From Gadus chalcogrammus (taxonomy: Eukaryota > Chordata > Actinopteri > Gadiformes > Gadidae): 64,000 nucleotides of DNA. The notes under the pieces were generated by a model that was not told where the DNA came from, searched no databases, and saw nothing but the letters and a program-made list of their open reading frames with translations. Below are positions 34,820 through 46,757 of the stretch, in pieces. The first letter of the stretch is position 1. Each line of letters begins with the position of its first letter. The position numbers were made by a program, and so were the translations under genes. Location of the stretch: NCBI RefSeq assembly GCF_026213295.1, contig NC_079419.1, positions 25,824,111 through 25,888,110 on the forward strand, written 5' to 3'.

Positions 34820-35038
34820 CTCACATCTTCGGGAATTTTCTGCTTAAAAGCGTTACGTATTTCCCGGAGAACTGCCCCATGGTCCCAGGATTTATCGAAC
34901 TCGAAAGCATTTAATATATGCCCTCTTTTGTACAATTGCTGTTTCCTCCGCTGCTTGACGACTATGTCGCCCGAGGGACTGAGCAGCAAAATAACGTCCT
35001 TGTTGAACGTCCTGTGGTACGGGGTTTTCTGTCTGACT
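34820..35038 (-). CDS. G2E3-like gene, exon 2
   Basis: Acceptor TTTTTCATAG and donor GAG|GTATGT. Contains RVRQKTPYHRTFNKDVILL and YKRGHILNAFEFDKSW. Splicing with exon 1 completes a Lys codon and with exon 3 a Ser codon. Confidence 0.68.
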
Positions 35039-35585
35039 CTATGAAAAACAACACGTCAGACGAGCCAACGTCAGTGCTATCTTCCCACAAATATGCTATC
35101 GTAAACACACCTATTAGCCCCAAGCTATTACAAATTGTAATAGTTGTCACCTGTGATAAGCGGGTAAACCTCAATTTAAAGAGGAAGAGAGATATCGGTG
35201 TCGGTTGAAAACTGTATGACCCTCACAAGTTCTCGACGTCGCGAAATCGAATTCACGCAGTTCGTTTCATGACAGTTTGTACACACATAAATAAATGGCT
35301 ATCTAGTACACTTAATTACGCTCTACAACTGTAATGTTTTGCACACACACCATTTAAATACCCCTTTTGGGCTGGAGCTTATGTTGCTTAAAATCCGTTA
35401 TCCTGGTTGACACCGAAATTAATATTAAGTAACGTGTACCAGCGAGTGGGGGGCTAATAGGTCGGGCTACGATAGCTAACAAGCAACATTACCTTTACGT
35501 TGCTGGCTAGCCAATATTAGAACAATGCAAATTAATGGTACGGTACAGTTATCTTAAACAATAAAAAATAAACAATTATACTTAC

Positions 35586-35680
35586 TTTTGCCTGGGTTTA
35601 GCTTTCCATGAGCTAAAAGTTGCCCTTGCTTCATAACGGGGACCATAATTCAGTAGTCCGTTGACTGGTGCGGGTTGCAT
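35586..35680 (-). CDS. G2E3-like gene, exon 1
   Basis: ATG at 35680-35678; encodes 31 residues including GLLNYGPRYEARATFSSW and ends at a GTAAG donor. Together exons 1-4 give about 253 codons with no stop or phase error, unusual in this region. The product as visible would lack the catalytic HECT domain, so it is a 5' fragment, a truncated copy, or a gene whose remaining exons lie elsewhere. The family is often mobile in fish genomes. Confidence 0.65.
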
Positions 35681-35858
35681 GCTGCTGCTGCTAGACCCAG
35701 GTTGTTACAAAGACATAATTTCCGAATTAATTGAATTGGCAGAAGGTGTATCGAATGAGTTTGTTACGTTATTAATAAGTGAAGGCGACTGTAGTAAGTT
35801 CCTCAGTAAGGACACGGCTTCAGCGGTTAAAAGGCTATTGTCTGCCATTGACGGTTAG
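35679..35858 (+). CDS. Small ORF head-to-head with the G2E3-like exon 1
   Basis: 59 codons from ATG 35679 to TAG 35856-35858, with plausible helical composition. The start codon overlaps that of the opposite gene. Not recognised; could be chance. Confidence 0.25.
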   Translation: MLLLLDPGCYKDIISELIELAEGVSNEFVTLLISEGDCSKFLSKDTASAVKRLLSAIDG

Positions 35859-36193
35859 TGTAAGTAGTAAGTGAGATAAGGTGTAAGTGAGATAACTGAC
35901 TATTAACGGTCTGATTACTGAGGTAATGTCACGCTCTTACTCGCTCTTGACGGTTGGCTCAGATTGGCGCGCTCTGGCTGTTCAAAAATGCACTCTTTGT
36001 TCCCGCCTTCCGGTTTAAATGCCGACCTTGACCTTGGAATTTCATGCACACATACCTATGAAACACTCTTACATTCACTATTGAAACGCTCTCACCGTCA
36101 CTACTGAAAAAACTGGTATGAATACTACATGTGAAACGCTTGCACATCCTCATGTAAGAGCATACATACATATAACTGAAAAACGTATTCCTC

Positions 36194-36571
36194 AACCACC
36201 TCAGCTGACTCCTTTCTAAGTAAAGGAGCAGCGGCTCTAATCCGAGTTCCTCACGGATGGCTGAGCTTCTCACCCTATCCCTAAGGGAGACGCCAGCCAC
36301 CCTTCTGAGAAAACTCATCTCGGCCGCTTGTACCCGCAATCTCGTCCTTTCGGTCATCACCCAACCCTCATGACCATAGGTGAGGATAGGAACGAAGATC
36401 GACAGGTAGATCGAGAGCTTTGCCTTGCGGCTCAGCTCTCTTTTCGTAACAACGGTGCGGTAAAGCGAACGCAATACCGCCCCCGCTGCTCCGATTCTCC
36501 GGCCAATCTCACGCTCCATAGTTCCCTCACTCGCGAACAAGACCCCGAGGTACTTGAACTCCTTCACTTGG
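36194..36571 (-). pseudogene. LINE reverse transcriptase fragment, left-arm copy
   Basis: Minus-strand frame with FKYLGVLFASEG, TYGHEGWVMTE and the start of the RSQLRW motif, cut off at the arm boundary. The same sequence is complete at 40709-41345. Confidence 0.8.
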
Positions 36572-37938
36572 GCAAACTAACGCATAATACAATCAATGGC
36601 AATGTATATTACCGCGGGGACACATGCATATTAGGATAGCATACAATACTGATAAGAAACAATGTTTATAATGTATTGCGTAGGCCTATATCATTAAATA
36701 GAACCACAGTTACCGCATATCATATGTTATAGCCTATCATACGTTTTCTTTGCCGAAATTTATTTGAGGACTCAGTATTTCTGAAGTTGTGGAAGAAAAC
36801 CCCTTATTCCATGTGTGAATTAGGCCATATTATTTGGCAATAAACTAAGCCATTTGCAAATTCATGTGCATCTGTCTCATCGGAGACTGCAGACGCGCTG
36901 TCAAAATATCAACTCGTCCGATTCAAATGCGCTCATGGCTCTTAAAGGGGATGGGAGCTGGCACTCTCATTGGTTTGTTGCACGTCACGCCCAAACCACA
37001 CCTACGGGTAATTAGGCTGCTTCAGACCAACCCTTTTGACACTTGCGCCGCGGCGCAAGCGTCATTTATCCGCCTGTAAAATAGCGATAGCGCCGTAGAA
37101 CCGCCCACAAAGCTACTTGCGCTTTGCGCTTCCCACTTGCGTTTCAGACCGTTCAAATAGGGCCCTGTGTGTGTGAGCCGGAGGCAGAGCGGGAGAGACA
37201 TAAGCAGAGTTACGAAATAGCAGGCGGCAGGCGCGGTTCGAAACTGGTGTTATTTGGAACAAATGTGCTGTAATTTCAACGCGAATTAAATTATATCGAT
37301 ATTGACGATATCGTCTCGTTTCATATCGCGTTTGAAAAAATATCGATATATTTTAAATATCGATATATCGCCCAGCACTATACTATACCGTACTATCCGT
37401 ATTCACGAGTACGTTCATATTTCAGATGTGAGTGCTGTTCCAAATCGAGTACTCTGTGGTGCACTAACCGGAAATTACGATCACGACTGCCGCCGCGTCT
37501 CCTCCCCCGCAATAAACATCCCGCTTTGAACGGTGAACTCTTTACGCCTAGCAGCTATAAAAAGCTATAAAAACTACAAAATGAATATTGATGCGGGCAA
37601 TGTGGAAAATGCACCGACTTTGGCTCAGCCTGGCTCCGCCTCTTCCGCTACGTAGCTAAGATGGCTGCCGTTGAGTACGGAAAGTGTCCTTCGATCCACA
37701 CTTCACGATTAGCCCGTTTTGAGTACGACATCCGGGTCCTTGAAGTATACTTATTTTCGCCGGATCTGAATTGGAATGTACTACGTACTCAAAATTTGGC
37801 TAGTAAGTACGGATAGTACGGGTATTGGAACACGGCACTGGCCGGAGGCAGAGAAAGCCGAGGAGCCATTTTAAAAGCAGGTCGAGGAAAGACAGGAGAG
37901 GGGGACCGGTGTTTCAGTTCAAGTCGTGACCGTGTTAA
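36194..37938. repeat. Left arm of a large inverted duplication
   Basis: Reverse complement of 39334-41086. Paired coordinates sum to 77272 over most of the arm and to 77280 beyond an 8-base indel at about 36577. Only single substitutions were seen between arms (for example near 37313). Contains a LINE RT fragment, part of a GGGCCCTAT-ended MITE, a GGGCGATATATCG-type hAT MITE and a GTACTATCCGTA-type MITE. Confidence 0.93.
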
Positions 37939-38644
37939 CTGGTGACCATCAGCCGAATGCGTCGCTTGTTGTCGTGGCTACGCCAGCTGTAGGGAAAAGA
38001 TTCGTAGCTGTCCTTGCGAATGCCTCTTTGATTTATTTTCAATAAAATGTCCAAAACATAACCATCTCATTCGTATTTGGAGTTTAATTGGAGGAAACTT
38101 GTCACGTAAGCCGAAATAAATGGAAAATTGGTGTTTGTTTTTTAATAATAAACACGGGATTCAAACTCATACCATTTTGGGGGAAAGATATTTCAAGCTG
38201 AGATTCCATTCCATTGTGCCGTTGAGCCAGAGACTTGATTCAGCTGCAGGACTAAAAAACACCACTAGTCTTCTTCCTAAGAACAGGAGGCAGCCAGATC
38301 AACTTGTGACCCGACTGTCCATGCTATTATAGACCATGGTATTTGTCTCGCTTACCAAAAGAAGAGGCCATTACACCAGTTATTCAAAACCTAATGTTGT
38401 GTTTCCCTCAACTGCCTACAACCCAGCCAAAAACACTTATGCGCTCTTTCGCTACCATTTCAGTCGCCTGATGTGGCGTAGTCTCTTGCTCTGGATCGTC
38501 TCTAGCAAAGCAGCGAGCTCGAGAATCAATGTGACGCAAGGCAGTATCACTCTGAGACACAACGTTTATTCAGATCAACAAAGCATACCTACAGATCGTC
38601 CAAGGGATGATAGGTCTAACGAACAGTCGAACAGGGTTGCTGCT

Positions 38645-38678
38645 GCTACGGGTTCCCTGTTACCAGGGAACCCGTAGC
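38645..38678 (+). repeat. Perfect hairpin, 15-base stem
   Basis: GCTACGGGTTCCCTG pairs with CAGGGAACCCGTAGC across TTAC. No T run follows, so a terminator reading is not supported. Confidence 0.85.
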
Positions 38679-38788
38679 AGGGAACTAAATGGCAGCTGCA
38701 CGGCCGAATTAGCCCCAAAAAAGTGTAGTAACCCAGAGAACCAGCTACAACATAGTTTTCATCCAAACGAGCCGTCTTTAGCGAACGG

Positions 38789-38932
38789 TGAATTGCATTG
38801 GCTTCTACGAGCAGTCGGCTTTCAGCCGCGAGCTTAGGGACCGTCTGCAAAGTGCAAAACTGAATTGCATTGGCTTCTACGAGCAGTCGGCTTTCAGCCG
38901 CGAGCTTAGGGACCGTCTGCAAAGTGCAAAAC
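38789..38932 (+). repeat. 72-base tandem duplication
   Basis: Two apparently identical copies beginning TGAATTGCATTGGCTTCTAC. Confidence 0.93.
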
Positions 38933-39030
38933 TGAAAACGACAACAATAGTAACATTTCTATAGCGTCGCCATTATTGACTCTAGAGCCCCAAAACTTGT
39001 TCCATAGAGGCATGGCACAGGAGGTCTACC

Positions 39031-39159
39031 ATGACTAACGCTACCCTGAACCACCTCCTCAGGATCAGTATTGAGGGGCCTGCAATTGATCAATTTGATT
39101 TTGACAAGGCAGTGAGCCGTTGGGGCAGTCTCAGGAACAGACGGCTGCTGTTGTGATTT
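39031..39159 (+). pseudogene. Possible hAT transposase C-terminal exon
   Basis: A frame ending in a TGA encodes LNHLLRISIEGPAIDQFDFD and a following AVSRWG, which resembles the extreme C-terminus of ZNF862/KIAA1586-type hAT proteins. No upstream domain is present. The assignment is tentative. Confidence 0.4.
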
Positions 39160-39333
39160 GTCCTACTTAATAAAAGTTTAGCCAATATTTTTGAAATTTG
39201 TCGTGTTTATTTACAGGGTAAAGTTGTACAAGTCTACCAAAAGTTGATAGTATTTTAGTTTTTCAGGATGACCACAAGAGCTAGAATTTCTCTCTAAGAT
39301 AGCCTCAGAATGTACCATTTAACACGGTACCAT

Positions 39334-41086
39334 TTAACACGGTCACGACTTGAACTGAAACACCGGTCCCCCTCTCCTGTCTTTCCTCGACCTGCTTTTA
39401 AAATGGCTCCTCGGCTTTCTCTGCCTCCGGCCAGTGCCGTGTTCCAATACCCGTACTATCCGTACTTACTAGCCAAATTTTGAGTACGTAGTACATTCCA
39501 ATTCAGATCCGGCGAAAATAAGTATACTTCAAGGACCCGGATGTCGTACTCAAAACGGGCTAATCGTGAAGTGTGGATCGAAGGACACTTTCCGTACTCA
39601 ACGGCAGCCATCTTAGCTACGTAGCGGAAGAGGCGGAGCCAGGCTGAGCCAAAGTCGGTGCATTTTCCACATTGCCCGCATCAATATTCATTTTGTAGTT
39701 TTTATAGCTTTTTATAGCTGCTAGGCGTAAAGAGTTCACCGTTCAAAGCGGGATGTTTATTGCGGGGGAGGAGACGCGGCGGCAGTCGTGATCGTAATTT
39801 CCGGTTAGTGCACCACAGAGTACTCGATTTGGAACAGCACTCACATCTGAAATATGAACGTACTCGTGAATACGGATAGTACGGTATAGTATAGTGCTGG
39901 GCGATATATCGATATTTAAAATATATCGATATTTTTTCAAACGCGATATGAAACGAGACCATATCGTCAATATCGATATAATTTAATTTGCGTTGAAATT
40001 ACAGCACATTTGTTCCAAATAACACCAGTTTCGAACCGCGCCTGCCGCCTGCTATTTCGTAACTCTGCTTATGTCTCTCCCGCTCTGCCTCCGGCTCACA
40101 CACACAGGGCCCTATTTGAACGGTCTGAAACGCAAGTGGGAAGCGCAAAGCGCAAGTAGCTTTGTGGGCGGTTCTACGGCGCTATCGCTATTTTACAGGC
40201 GGATAAATGACGCTTGCGCCGCGGCGCAAGTGTCAAAAGGGTTGGTCTGAAGCAGCCTAATTACCCGTAGGTGTGGTTTGGGCGTGACGTGCAACAAACC
40301 AATGAGAGTGCCAGCTCCCATCCCCTTTAAGAGCCATGAGCGCATTTGAATCGGACGAGTTGATATTTTGACAGCGCGTCTGCAGTCTCCGATGAGACAG
40401 ATGCACATGAATTTGCAAATGGCTTAGTTTATTGCCAAATAATATGGCCTAATTCACACATGGAATAAGGGGTTTTCTTCCACAACTTCAGAAATACTGA
40501 GTCCTCAAATAAATTTCGGCAAAGAAAACGTATGATAGGCTATAACATATGATATGCGGTAACTGTGGTTCTATTTAATGATATAGGCCTACGCAATACA
40601 TTATAAACATTGTTTCTTATCAGTATTGTATGCTATCCTAATATGCATGTGTCCCCGCGGTAATATACATTGCCATTGATTGTATTATGCGTTACGTGTT
40701 TAGTTTGCCCAAGTGAAGGAGTTCAAGTACCTCGGGGTCTTGTTCGCGAGTGAGGGAACTATGGAGCGTGAGATTGGCCGGAGAATCGGAGCAGCGGGGG
40801 CGGTATTGCGTTCGCTTTACCGCACCGTTGTTACGAAAAGAGAGCTGAGCCGCAAGGCAAAGCTCTCGATCTACCTGTCGATCTTCGTTCCTATCCTCAC
40901 CTATGGTCATGAGGGTTGGGTGATGACCGAAAGGACGAGATTGCGGGTACAAGCGGCCGAGATGAGTTTTCTCAGAAGGGTGGCTGGCGTCTCCCTTAGG
41001 GATAGGGTGAGAAGCTCAGCCATCCGTGAGGAACTCGGATTAGAGCCGCTGCTCCTTTACTTAGAAAGGAGTCAGCTGAGGTGGTT
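39334..41086. repeat. Right arm of the large inverted duplication
   Basis: Partner of 36194-37938. Beyond 41086 the LINE and MITE continue intact, so this arm is the probable source copy. A 15-base direct repeat (TACCATTTAACACGG, twice at 39313-39342) sits at the inner edge. Confidence 0.93.
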
Positions 41087-41967
41087 CGGGCATCTGGTAA
41101 CGATGCCCACTGGGCGCCTTCCTTGGGAGGTGTTTCAGGCACGTCCAGTGGGGAGGAGACCTCGGGGAAGACCCAGGACTAGGTGGAGAGATTATATCTC
41201 AACACTGGCTTGGGAACGCCTCGGGATCCCCCCGTCAGAGCTGGTCAATGTGGCCCGGGAAAGGGAAGTCTGGGGCCCCCTGCTTGAGCTGCTCCCCCCG
41301 CGACCCGACCCCGGATAAGCGGACGAAGATGAGATGATGATGAGAGTGTTTAGTTTGCGTGTGTTTAAACAGAGCACACAAGCGCGCCCGCATTCATTCA
41401 TTCTTTTTAACACTCACTCGCGGTAAAACAATGTTTTTCACGATCAAATAGGCCTACTCATCAATCCTAAAAGTTATGGGCATGTAGGCCTACACGATGT
41501 CTGTGTCAAGAAAATATGTGTTTGCTGTACGGTGTTTGCAGATGCATTGATTTAAAAGTCGACTTATTACCGCTGCATCAGCTGTTCTTTCCCAAATAAT
41601 TTACCAAGAATGTGCGGCTAGGTAGATGAGAGAAGCAAAGTGTATGCGCGAGGTGCACAAGCAATCCGTATGCATCGCATGCGCATGTATGCTTGCGCCC
41701 TTAAAATAGCATCTGAACAACGCGCCACTGACTTTAAACCAGGTATTTCCTGGTCAGTAGCGCAATGGTATTCAGAGACGGCAAAATACCGTTTGCGCCA
41801 GAACACGCCTCCTCCTTCCGCCGAACCGCCCCTTGGGGCGCATGATCAATCCCTAATTTACCGGCGAGTGGCGCTGGTGGGAAAAGAACGCTCTGCGCCA
41901 GTTGTAAACTAGCAACGACACATGCGCCAGTGACTAAGTCACTTGCGCCGGATGCAAGATAGGGCCC
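40107..41967 (+). mobile_element. MITE with GGGCCCTAT ends, holding a LINE
   Basis: Ends GGGCCCTATTTGAACGG and, at the right in reverse, GGGCCCTATCTTGCATCC, with ACA on both sides. The interior has repeated GCGCAAG/CTTGCGC words. Excluding the LINE it is about 1.2 kb. Confidence 0.6.
40709..41345 (+). mobile_element. 5'-truncated LINE with target-site duplication
   Basis: Flanked by 13-base GTGTTTAGTTTGC at 40696-40708 and 41346-41358. It ends in a GATGAGATGATGATGAGA-type tail instead of poly(A). The ORF 40713-41318 (201 codons) is the C-terminal part of a non-LTR RT of the Rex/L2-like group, with TYGHEGWVMTE, RSQLRWFGHL and RPRGRPRTRWRDYI motifs. Neither the RT catalytic box nor an endonuclease is present, so this copy cannot act. 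Confidence 0.85.
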
Positions 41968-42025
41968 ACAGTCTCTGCCTGCCCCCCCCCCCCCTCCACT
42001 GACTCACATCACTTTTTGAGCCGTG

Positions 42026-42180
42026 AGCCGTGTTCGAAATCGTTCACTATTCATTGGGTATTTTAAGTGCACTATATTGTGCATGAAATTAACCACTGAG
42101 AATTCGAACACCACTACAAAATGGCGAGCACCCTATATAGTGCACTATATCCGTGATAGGGAACGATTTCGAACACAGCT
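42026..42180 (+). mobile_element. Short MITE with CGTGTTCGAAATCG ends
   Basis: Inverted ends CGTGTTCGAAATCGTTC and GAACGATTTCGAACAC, about 155 bases, with AGC on both sides. Confidence 0.65.
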
Positions 42181-42369
42181 ATGGAGTCCGCCTGCGCATG
42201 CAGCTCCGAGGAGCTTGTTTGCAAGCGAAAGACCAACGGCTCCATAGTATGGAAATGGTTTGGATATAAGTTGTCTGACGAATTACAAAATCACGTAATT
42301 TGTGGAGTCATTTTTTAAATCATAATGGTCCCACACCAGACTTCGCCGTGGCCTCGTCCGCTTCATTAT

Positions 42370-42690
42370 TACATCGCCGTGTTCCAATATCCATACTATC
42401 CGTACTTACTAGTTAAGTTTGAGCACGTAGGGCGTTTTGATTCAGATTGGGCGAAAATAAGTGTGCTGAAAACGGTCAAATCGCGAAGTGTGTGGCAATG
42501 TACACTTTTCGTACTCAACGGCAGCCATCTTAGCTACGTAGCGGAAGAGGGCGGAGCCAGGCTGAGCCAAAGTCGGCACATTTTCCACATAGCCTGCATT
42601 AAGTCATTTTGTAGTTTTTATAGCTGCTAGGCTTAAAGAGTTCACCGTTCAAAGCGGGATGTTTATTGCGGGGGAGGAGCCGCAAATTTA
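42370..42690 (+). mobile_element. Diverged copy of the GTACTATCCGTA MITE
   Basis: Shares GTGTTCCAATA, CTATCCGTACTTACTAG and TCAACGGCAGCCATCTTAGC with the right arm at 39440-39660 but has many differences, so it is an older relative and not part of the duplication. Confidence 0.65.
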
Positions 42691-42892
42691 AATATTGCCC
42701 CCGTGTGGTAAAATGTTTAATTGCACACTGCATTAGTTTAATCAATGAAAAATTTACGAAATTTACGAAATTCGATCGTCGATTAATCATGCCCATCCCT
42801 AGTAAGTACTATACATTTGTGACTTTATGTGAACAGTTTGTGGTGGGTTACTTATGTGAACACTTTGTGGTGGGTTACTATCGCTAACAACA

Positions 42893-44176
42893 CTGTTGTT
42901 AGCGGCCTGTCGTTCATGATAGACTCAACCTCACACAAAGCAGTCTGCAGAGTCTCATCATCCAACACCTGTTCCTTTAGGACAGAAAGCAGAATCTTCT
43001 TCACCAGCTTAATCAGCCTTTCCCAAACTCCACCAAAGTGGGCCCCAAATGGGGGATTTAAAGTCCATTTTACGCCATCTTTCAGTAGTGCATTTTGAAT
43101 CCTGTGGTGATCCATTTCCTTAAGAGATTTCTGCGGCTCTTTCTGTGCTCCATCAAAATTGGTCCCATTGTCTGTGCGTATGCTGGTGACTGGTCCTCTG
43201 CGACATATGAACCTGCGCAACGCATTAATGCACGAGTCTGTATCCAATTAGCCTGCTACTTCCAAATGCACAGCCCGGCTCACCAGGCAAGTGAAGATCA
43301 CTCCCCAGCGTTTCACATGTGCCCGGTCCTGCTTTACAGTTATGGGTCCAAAATAGTCAATCCCAACATGCGTAAAGGGTGGGAGATCTGGCGATACACT
43401 ATCTTCCGGAAGGTCGGCCATTTTCTGCTCTCCAGCTGCTGCTTGCATCTGGCGGCAGAAAACACAACTCTTGATGATCTTTCTGGCGGAGGAGTTGGCA
43501 CTAGGCAACCAATATCTTTGATTCAGTGTGGGGAGCATATGACTTCTTCCAGAATGCCCAACTCTGATGAATGTCGCGTAAGACTAGTATGGATATGCGA
43601 GAACCTTTCGGAAGGTTAATCGGATTCTTCATCTCTATCGGCATTGCCAACCTGCTTATCCGCCCTCCCACCCTCAACATTCCCTCATCCAGAATTGGAT
43701 TTATTTTACAAATTGAGCTACTTGCCTTCACTTGTATACCTTTCTCCAAGTGAGCAAGCTCCTGAGAGAGGTAGCATTTTTGCTCAAAGCGATTGATGGA
43801 TTTTTCAGCTTCTCTGATGTCTTCCACAGACAGCTCCTGTGCCCCAGATTCTATCCTAGGATGCTTCATCTTTTCTTTCAAGGACTTTAATTTTGTCCAC
43901 TCTGGGCTCATGTTTCCACTAGCTGCTCTCTTCCTTTCCTGTTGTAGAAGGAGAAGTGCCCGTATCCTTAATTCCATGCAATCCCTTGTTTCAGTCTATT
44001 CCATGATGAGTAATGCTCAACCAACATGCTGGTTGGATTAGTGTCCACACTAACAATGTTTGCAGAGACCTCCCTTTTGACCGCGGGATCATCTAGGGGG
44101 ATTTGTCCTAGTCTCTCTGGGATTTCATGCCAGTCTGTTTCCTCCTTCTCTAGAAACTGAGGACCCTTCAGCCATC
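42893..44176 (-). pseudogene. BEL-2 integrase
   Basis: Read right to left: a linker with RWLKGPQFL just inside the insertion point, a helical region, an H2C2-type zinc region (ending CVFCRQM), then the core with GIDYFGPITV, RTDNGTNFDGA and GGVWERLIK, giving the D-D-E set. Lesions are a frameshift near 43540 and a single TAA at 43248-43250 in the middle of the core, both sides of which share one frame. It ends abruptly near 42893 before the C-terminal domain. Confidence 0.85.
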
Positions 44177-46169
44177 TTAAAGGTCCCATGACATGAAAAT
44201 CTCACTTTGGGAGGTTTTCTAACATAAATATGAGTTCCCCTAGCCTGCCTATGGTCCCACAGTGGCTAAAACTTTCGTTTGGTGTAAAACTAGCACTAGC
44301 TGTTCTGCTCGCCTTCGAAAAAAACGGAGGCTCAAGCGAGCTGATTTGGAATGTCTGTGCTCATGACGTCATCAGGAATCTCAGCTCCTCCCCTTACTCT
44401 GCCTGGCCCGCCCAGAGACGTTGGCCCGCCAATGAGACTCGACCGTGCGAGCGCCACATGTGTGTGTGTGTGAATACACACACTGTAACGCAAGTGTTTC
44501 TTGTCGGTTCTTTGACGTGTCTTGTATTTCCACAACGAGACTCTCGTGGGGGTTATCTGAGCCATGGTTGAGAAGGAATTGGGGGAAAGGAACTTTGGTT
44601 TGACTCGCTGAAGTACATGAACTGCGACATGCCGCCGGTTGCCGCGAGTCACCATCGCCCGGCAGCGGGCAGCCGGCAGCAGGCAGCGCGCGGTTCAGTC
44701 GACTTCAGGTTGATGTGAAAGTGGAAGAACCAGAGACGTCGCAGAACCCGACAAAGTCGTTTGTGATTCATAATATCGTCTGGAGGCGCACACAATATGT
44801 TATATTATATAGATATCTATGTATTATATGATATTATTTAGATATAGAGCTCCAGGACTGTAACGCAAGTGTTGTACACTTCCTTGTTATTTGGATAACC
44901 GTTCTGCTGTTGGTGTGATGGCGCATCACGTCGGACTCTCGTCTCTGGTATTTCTACAACGAGACTCGTATTGGGGGTTATCTCAGCCAAGGTTGAGAAT
45001 GAATTGGGGGGAAGGAACTTTGGCTTTGACTCCCTCAAGACCATGAACCACGACAAGGAGGAGAAAGGGATCTTTGCCGGGCAGCGCTTATGCACCTCCG
45101 CCTCCGGCGGTGGTCCCTCAGCGGGGCTCAAGCGGGAGACATTCGCCGCCAACAATCCCTTCCTCCTCCATGTCGTGGTTCATGTACTTCAGGGAGTCAA
45201 AGCCAAAGTTCCTTCCCCCCAATTCATTCATTCATGTTATGCGCCATCACACCAACAGCAGAACGGTTATCCAAATAACAAGGAAGTGTACAACACTTGC
45301 GTTACAGTCCTGGAGCTCTATATCTAAATAATATCATATAATACATAGTAGGGCTGGGCGATATGACGATATATATCGTGAGGACGATAGAAACGTGTCT
45401 ATCGTGATCTTTCTCCTCTATCTTTTCTATCGTGATAAACTTTTTTTTTCATTATTACAGCTAATATACATTTTAATATAATTTCACATCCTAATATAAC
45501 ATTTTGCTTTTCTTACTATGCAAACTCTAAGTTTATATAACTGTAAAAAAAGAATATTAAGATAGAGAACGTGGTTTTGCGACACGACACCGCTTTACGT
45601 TACGCTGCTTTGCATCATACGAGAGCCCGCGAAATTTAATTCTGGTTAAAAAAAAAATGAATGATGGACGCGCTGCAGGAAGGTGTAACTGTACGTCCAC
45701 ACCAGGAGCGACCAAAGCGTCAAAGACGCTCTGGTCGCTCACAAAGTTTCGCTGCGATTTTTTCTGTTCGCTTTGGTCGCTCAAGTCGCTCATGACGTAC
45801 AATTCAATTATGCAGACGCATTTAAAGGAACCGTATGCGTTTAGTAGGCCCTACAGACAGCCATATCAAATAGTGAACTCTCCCATACACCTTGGCCATA
45901 TTGCCGAGACGGTTTTGCTTGTTCGATAAAGTGCTTCGACAACAAGTAGGACAGTGATTCCCCCCAATATAAAAAAAATCCTAAAATGTAGGCTAATTAC
46001 AACCGAGAACAAAAAACCCTGCGTGCTGTAGTAGTTAAAATATGTTTCACTGATCTGGATCTGCAAATCATGATCTGCACTCATTCGTCGCATTCAAAAC
46101 AAATAGACGTTGGGACACATGGCTAATTTGCATACGTGCACAGGACTGGTTGGCTCCGCAAGGCAAATA

Positions 46170-46380
46170 ATGGAACATATCTATCTATCTATCTAGGCCT
46201 TTCTGTCTATCTATCTATCAACGCGTGTCTAGTTTTAATGTGATGTATTGTGTGTATTATCCAGTCAGACTTGTTCTGTGTGGTATTGTAGGCTACTGTC
46301 CTGTGTGGGAACCACCTAAATGGATTCCCGACGATTTGTGTCGTTTGGTATTAATAAAGACTTGACTATCTATCTATCTA
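46170..46380 (+). repeat. LINE 3' end with (TATC)n
   Basis: TATC runs at about 46170-46216 and 46364-46380 flank an AATAAAG-containing tail, as in fish L2-like 3' ends. Confidence 0.5.
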
Positions 46381-46625
46381 GACTATTTAATTAAAAATTA
46401 TTCACCTCAGGCTCCGTGAATAGTGGGGAATAGAGGGATAAAAGACAAGAGATATATCCCTTGTCATTTATCCCTCGTCTTGTCGATTAATTTGTTTATG
46501 TGACGATTTCAAATACTTTTTTGGTTTTGTTTAAAGCATGCTACACGCGATTGGTTGGTTAGATTGGTGGCATGTAGAGAAAATTATAATGATTCCCGCT
46601 TAAATACGAACGTTCTAGATGTAGC

Positions 46626-46757
46626 CTATAAATACTCCCGCTTATCATCACTTGATATCCAAACCACTATGGCGTTTCGATCTCTGAACTGAAAAAGGGT
46701 GGGTTCGTACAACACCGGGTGCCCAGTTACAGCCGCGATTAATACTTCAGCCGACAT
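46626..46757 (-). pseudogene. MADF-domain exon fragment in Harbinger
   Basis: ATG at 46757-46755 opens EVLIAAVTGHPVLYEPTLFQF, the first helix of a MADF domain; the pattern is lost about 30 residues later. Same protein class as at 27332-27497 but a different family copy. Confidence 0.55.

Larger units (their letters stand above)
37939..39333. other. Spacer of the inverted duplication
   Basis: 1.4 kb of single-copy DNA between the arms. It contains a perfect 15-base-stem hairpin (38645-38678, loop TTAC), a two-copy 72-base tandem repeat (38789-38860 and 38861-38932) and a transposase-like tail (39031-39159). Confidence 0.7.
41359..42892. other. Repeat-rich interval
   Basis: Contains the right part of the GGGCCCTAT MITE (to 41967), a C run at 41983-41996, the two MITE copies listed separately, and a near-direct pair GTGAACA(G/C)TTTGTGGTGGGTTACT at about 42829-42880. 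No gene is seen. Confidence 0.55.

Noticed and set aside
38645..38678. Hairpin as a transcription terminator
   Set aside because: No T run follows and the context is eukaryotic non-coding DNA.
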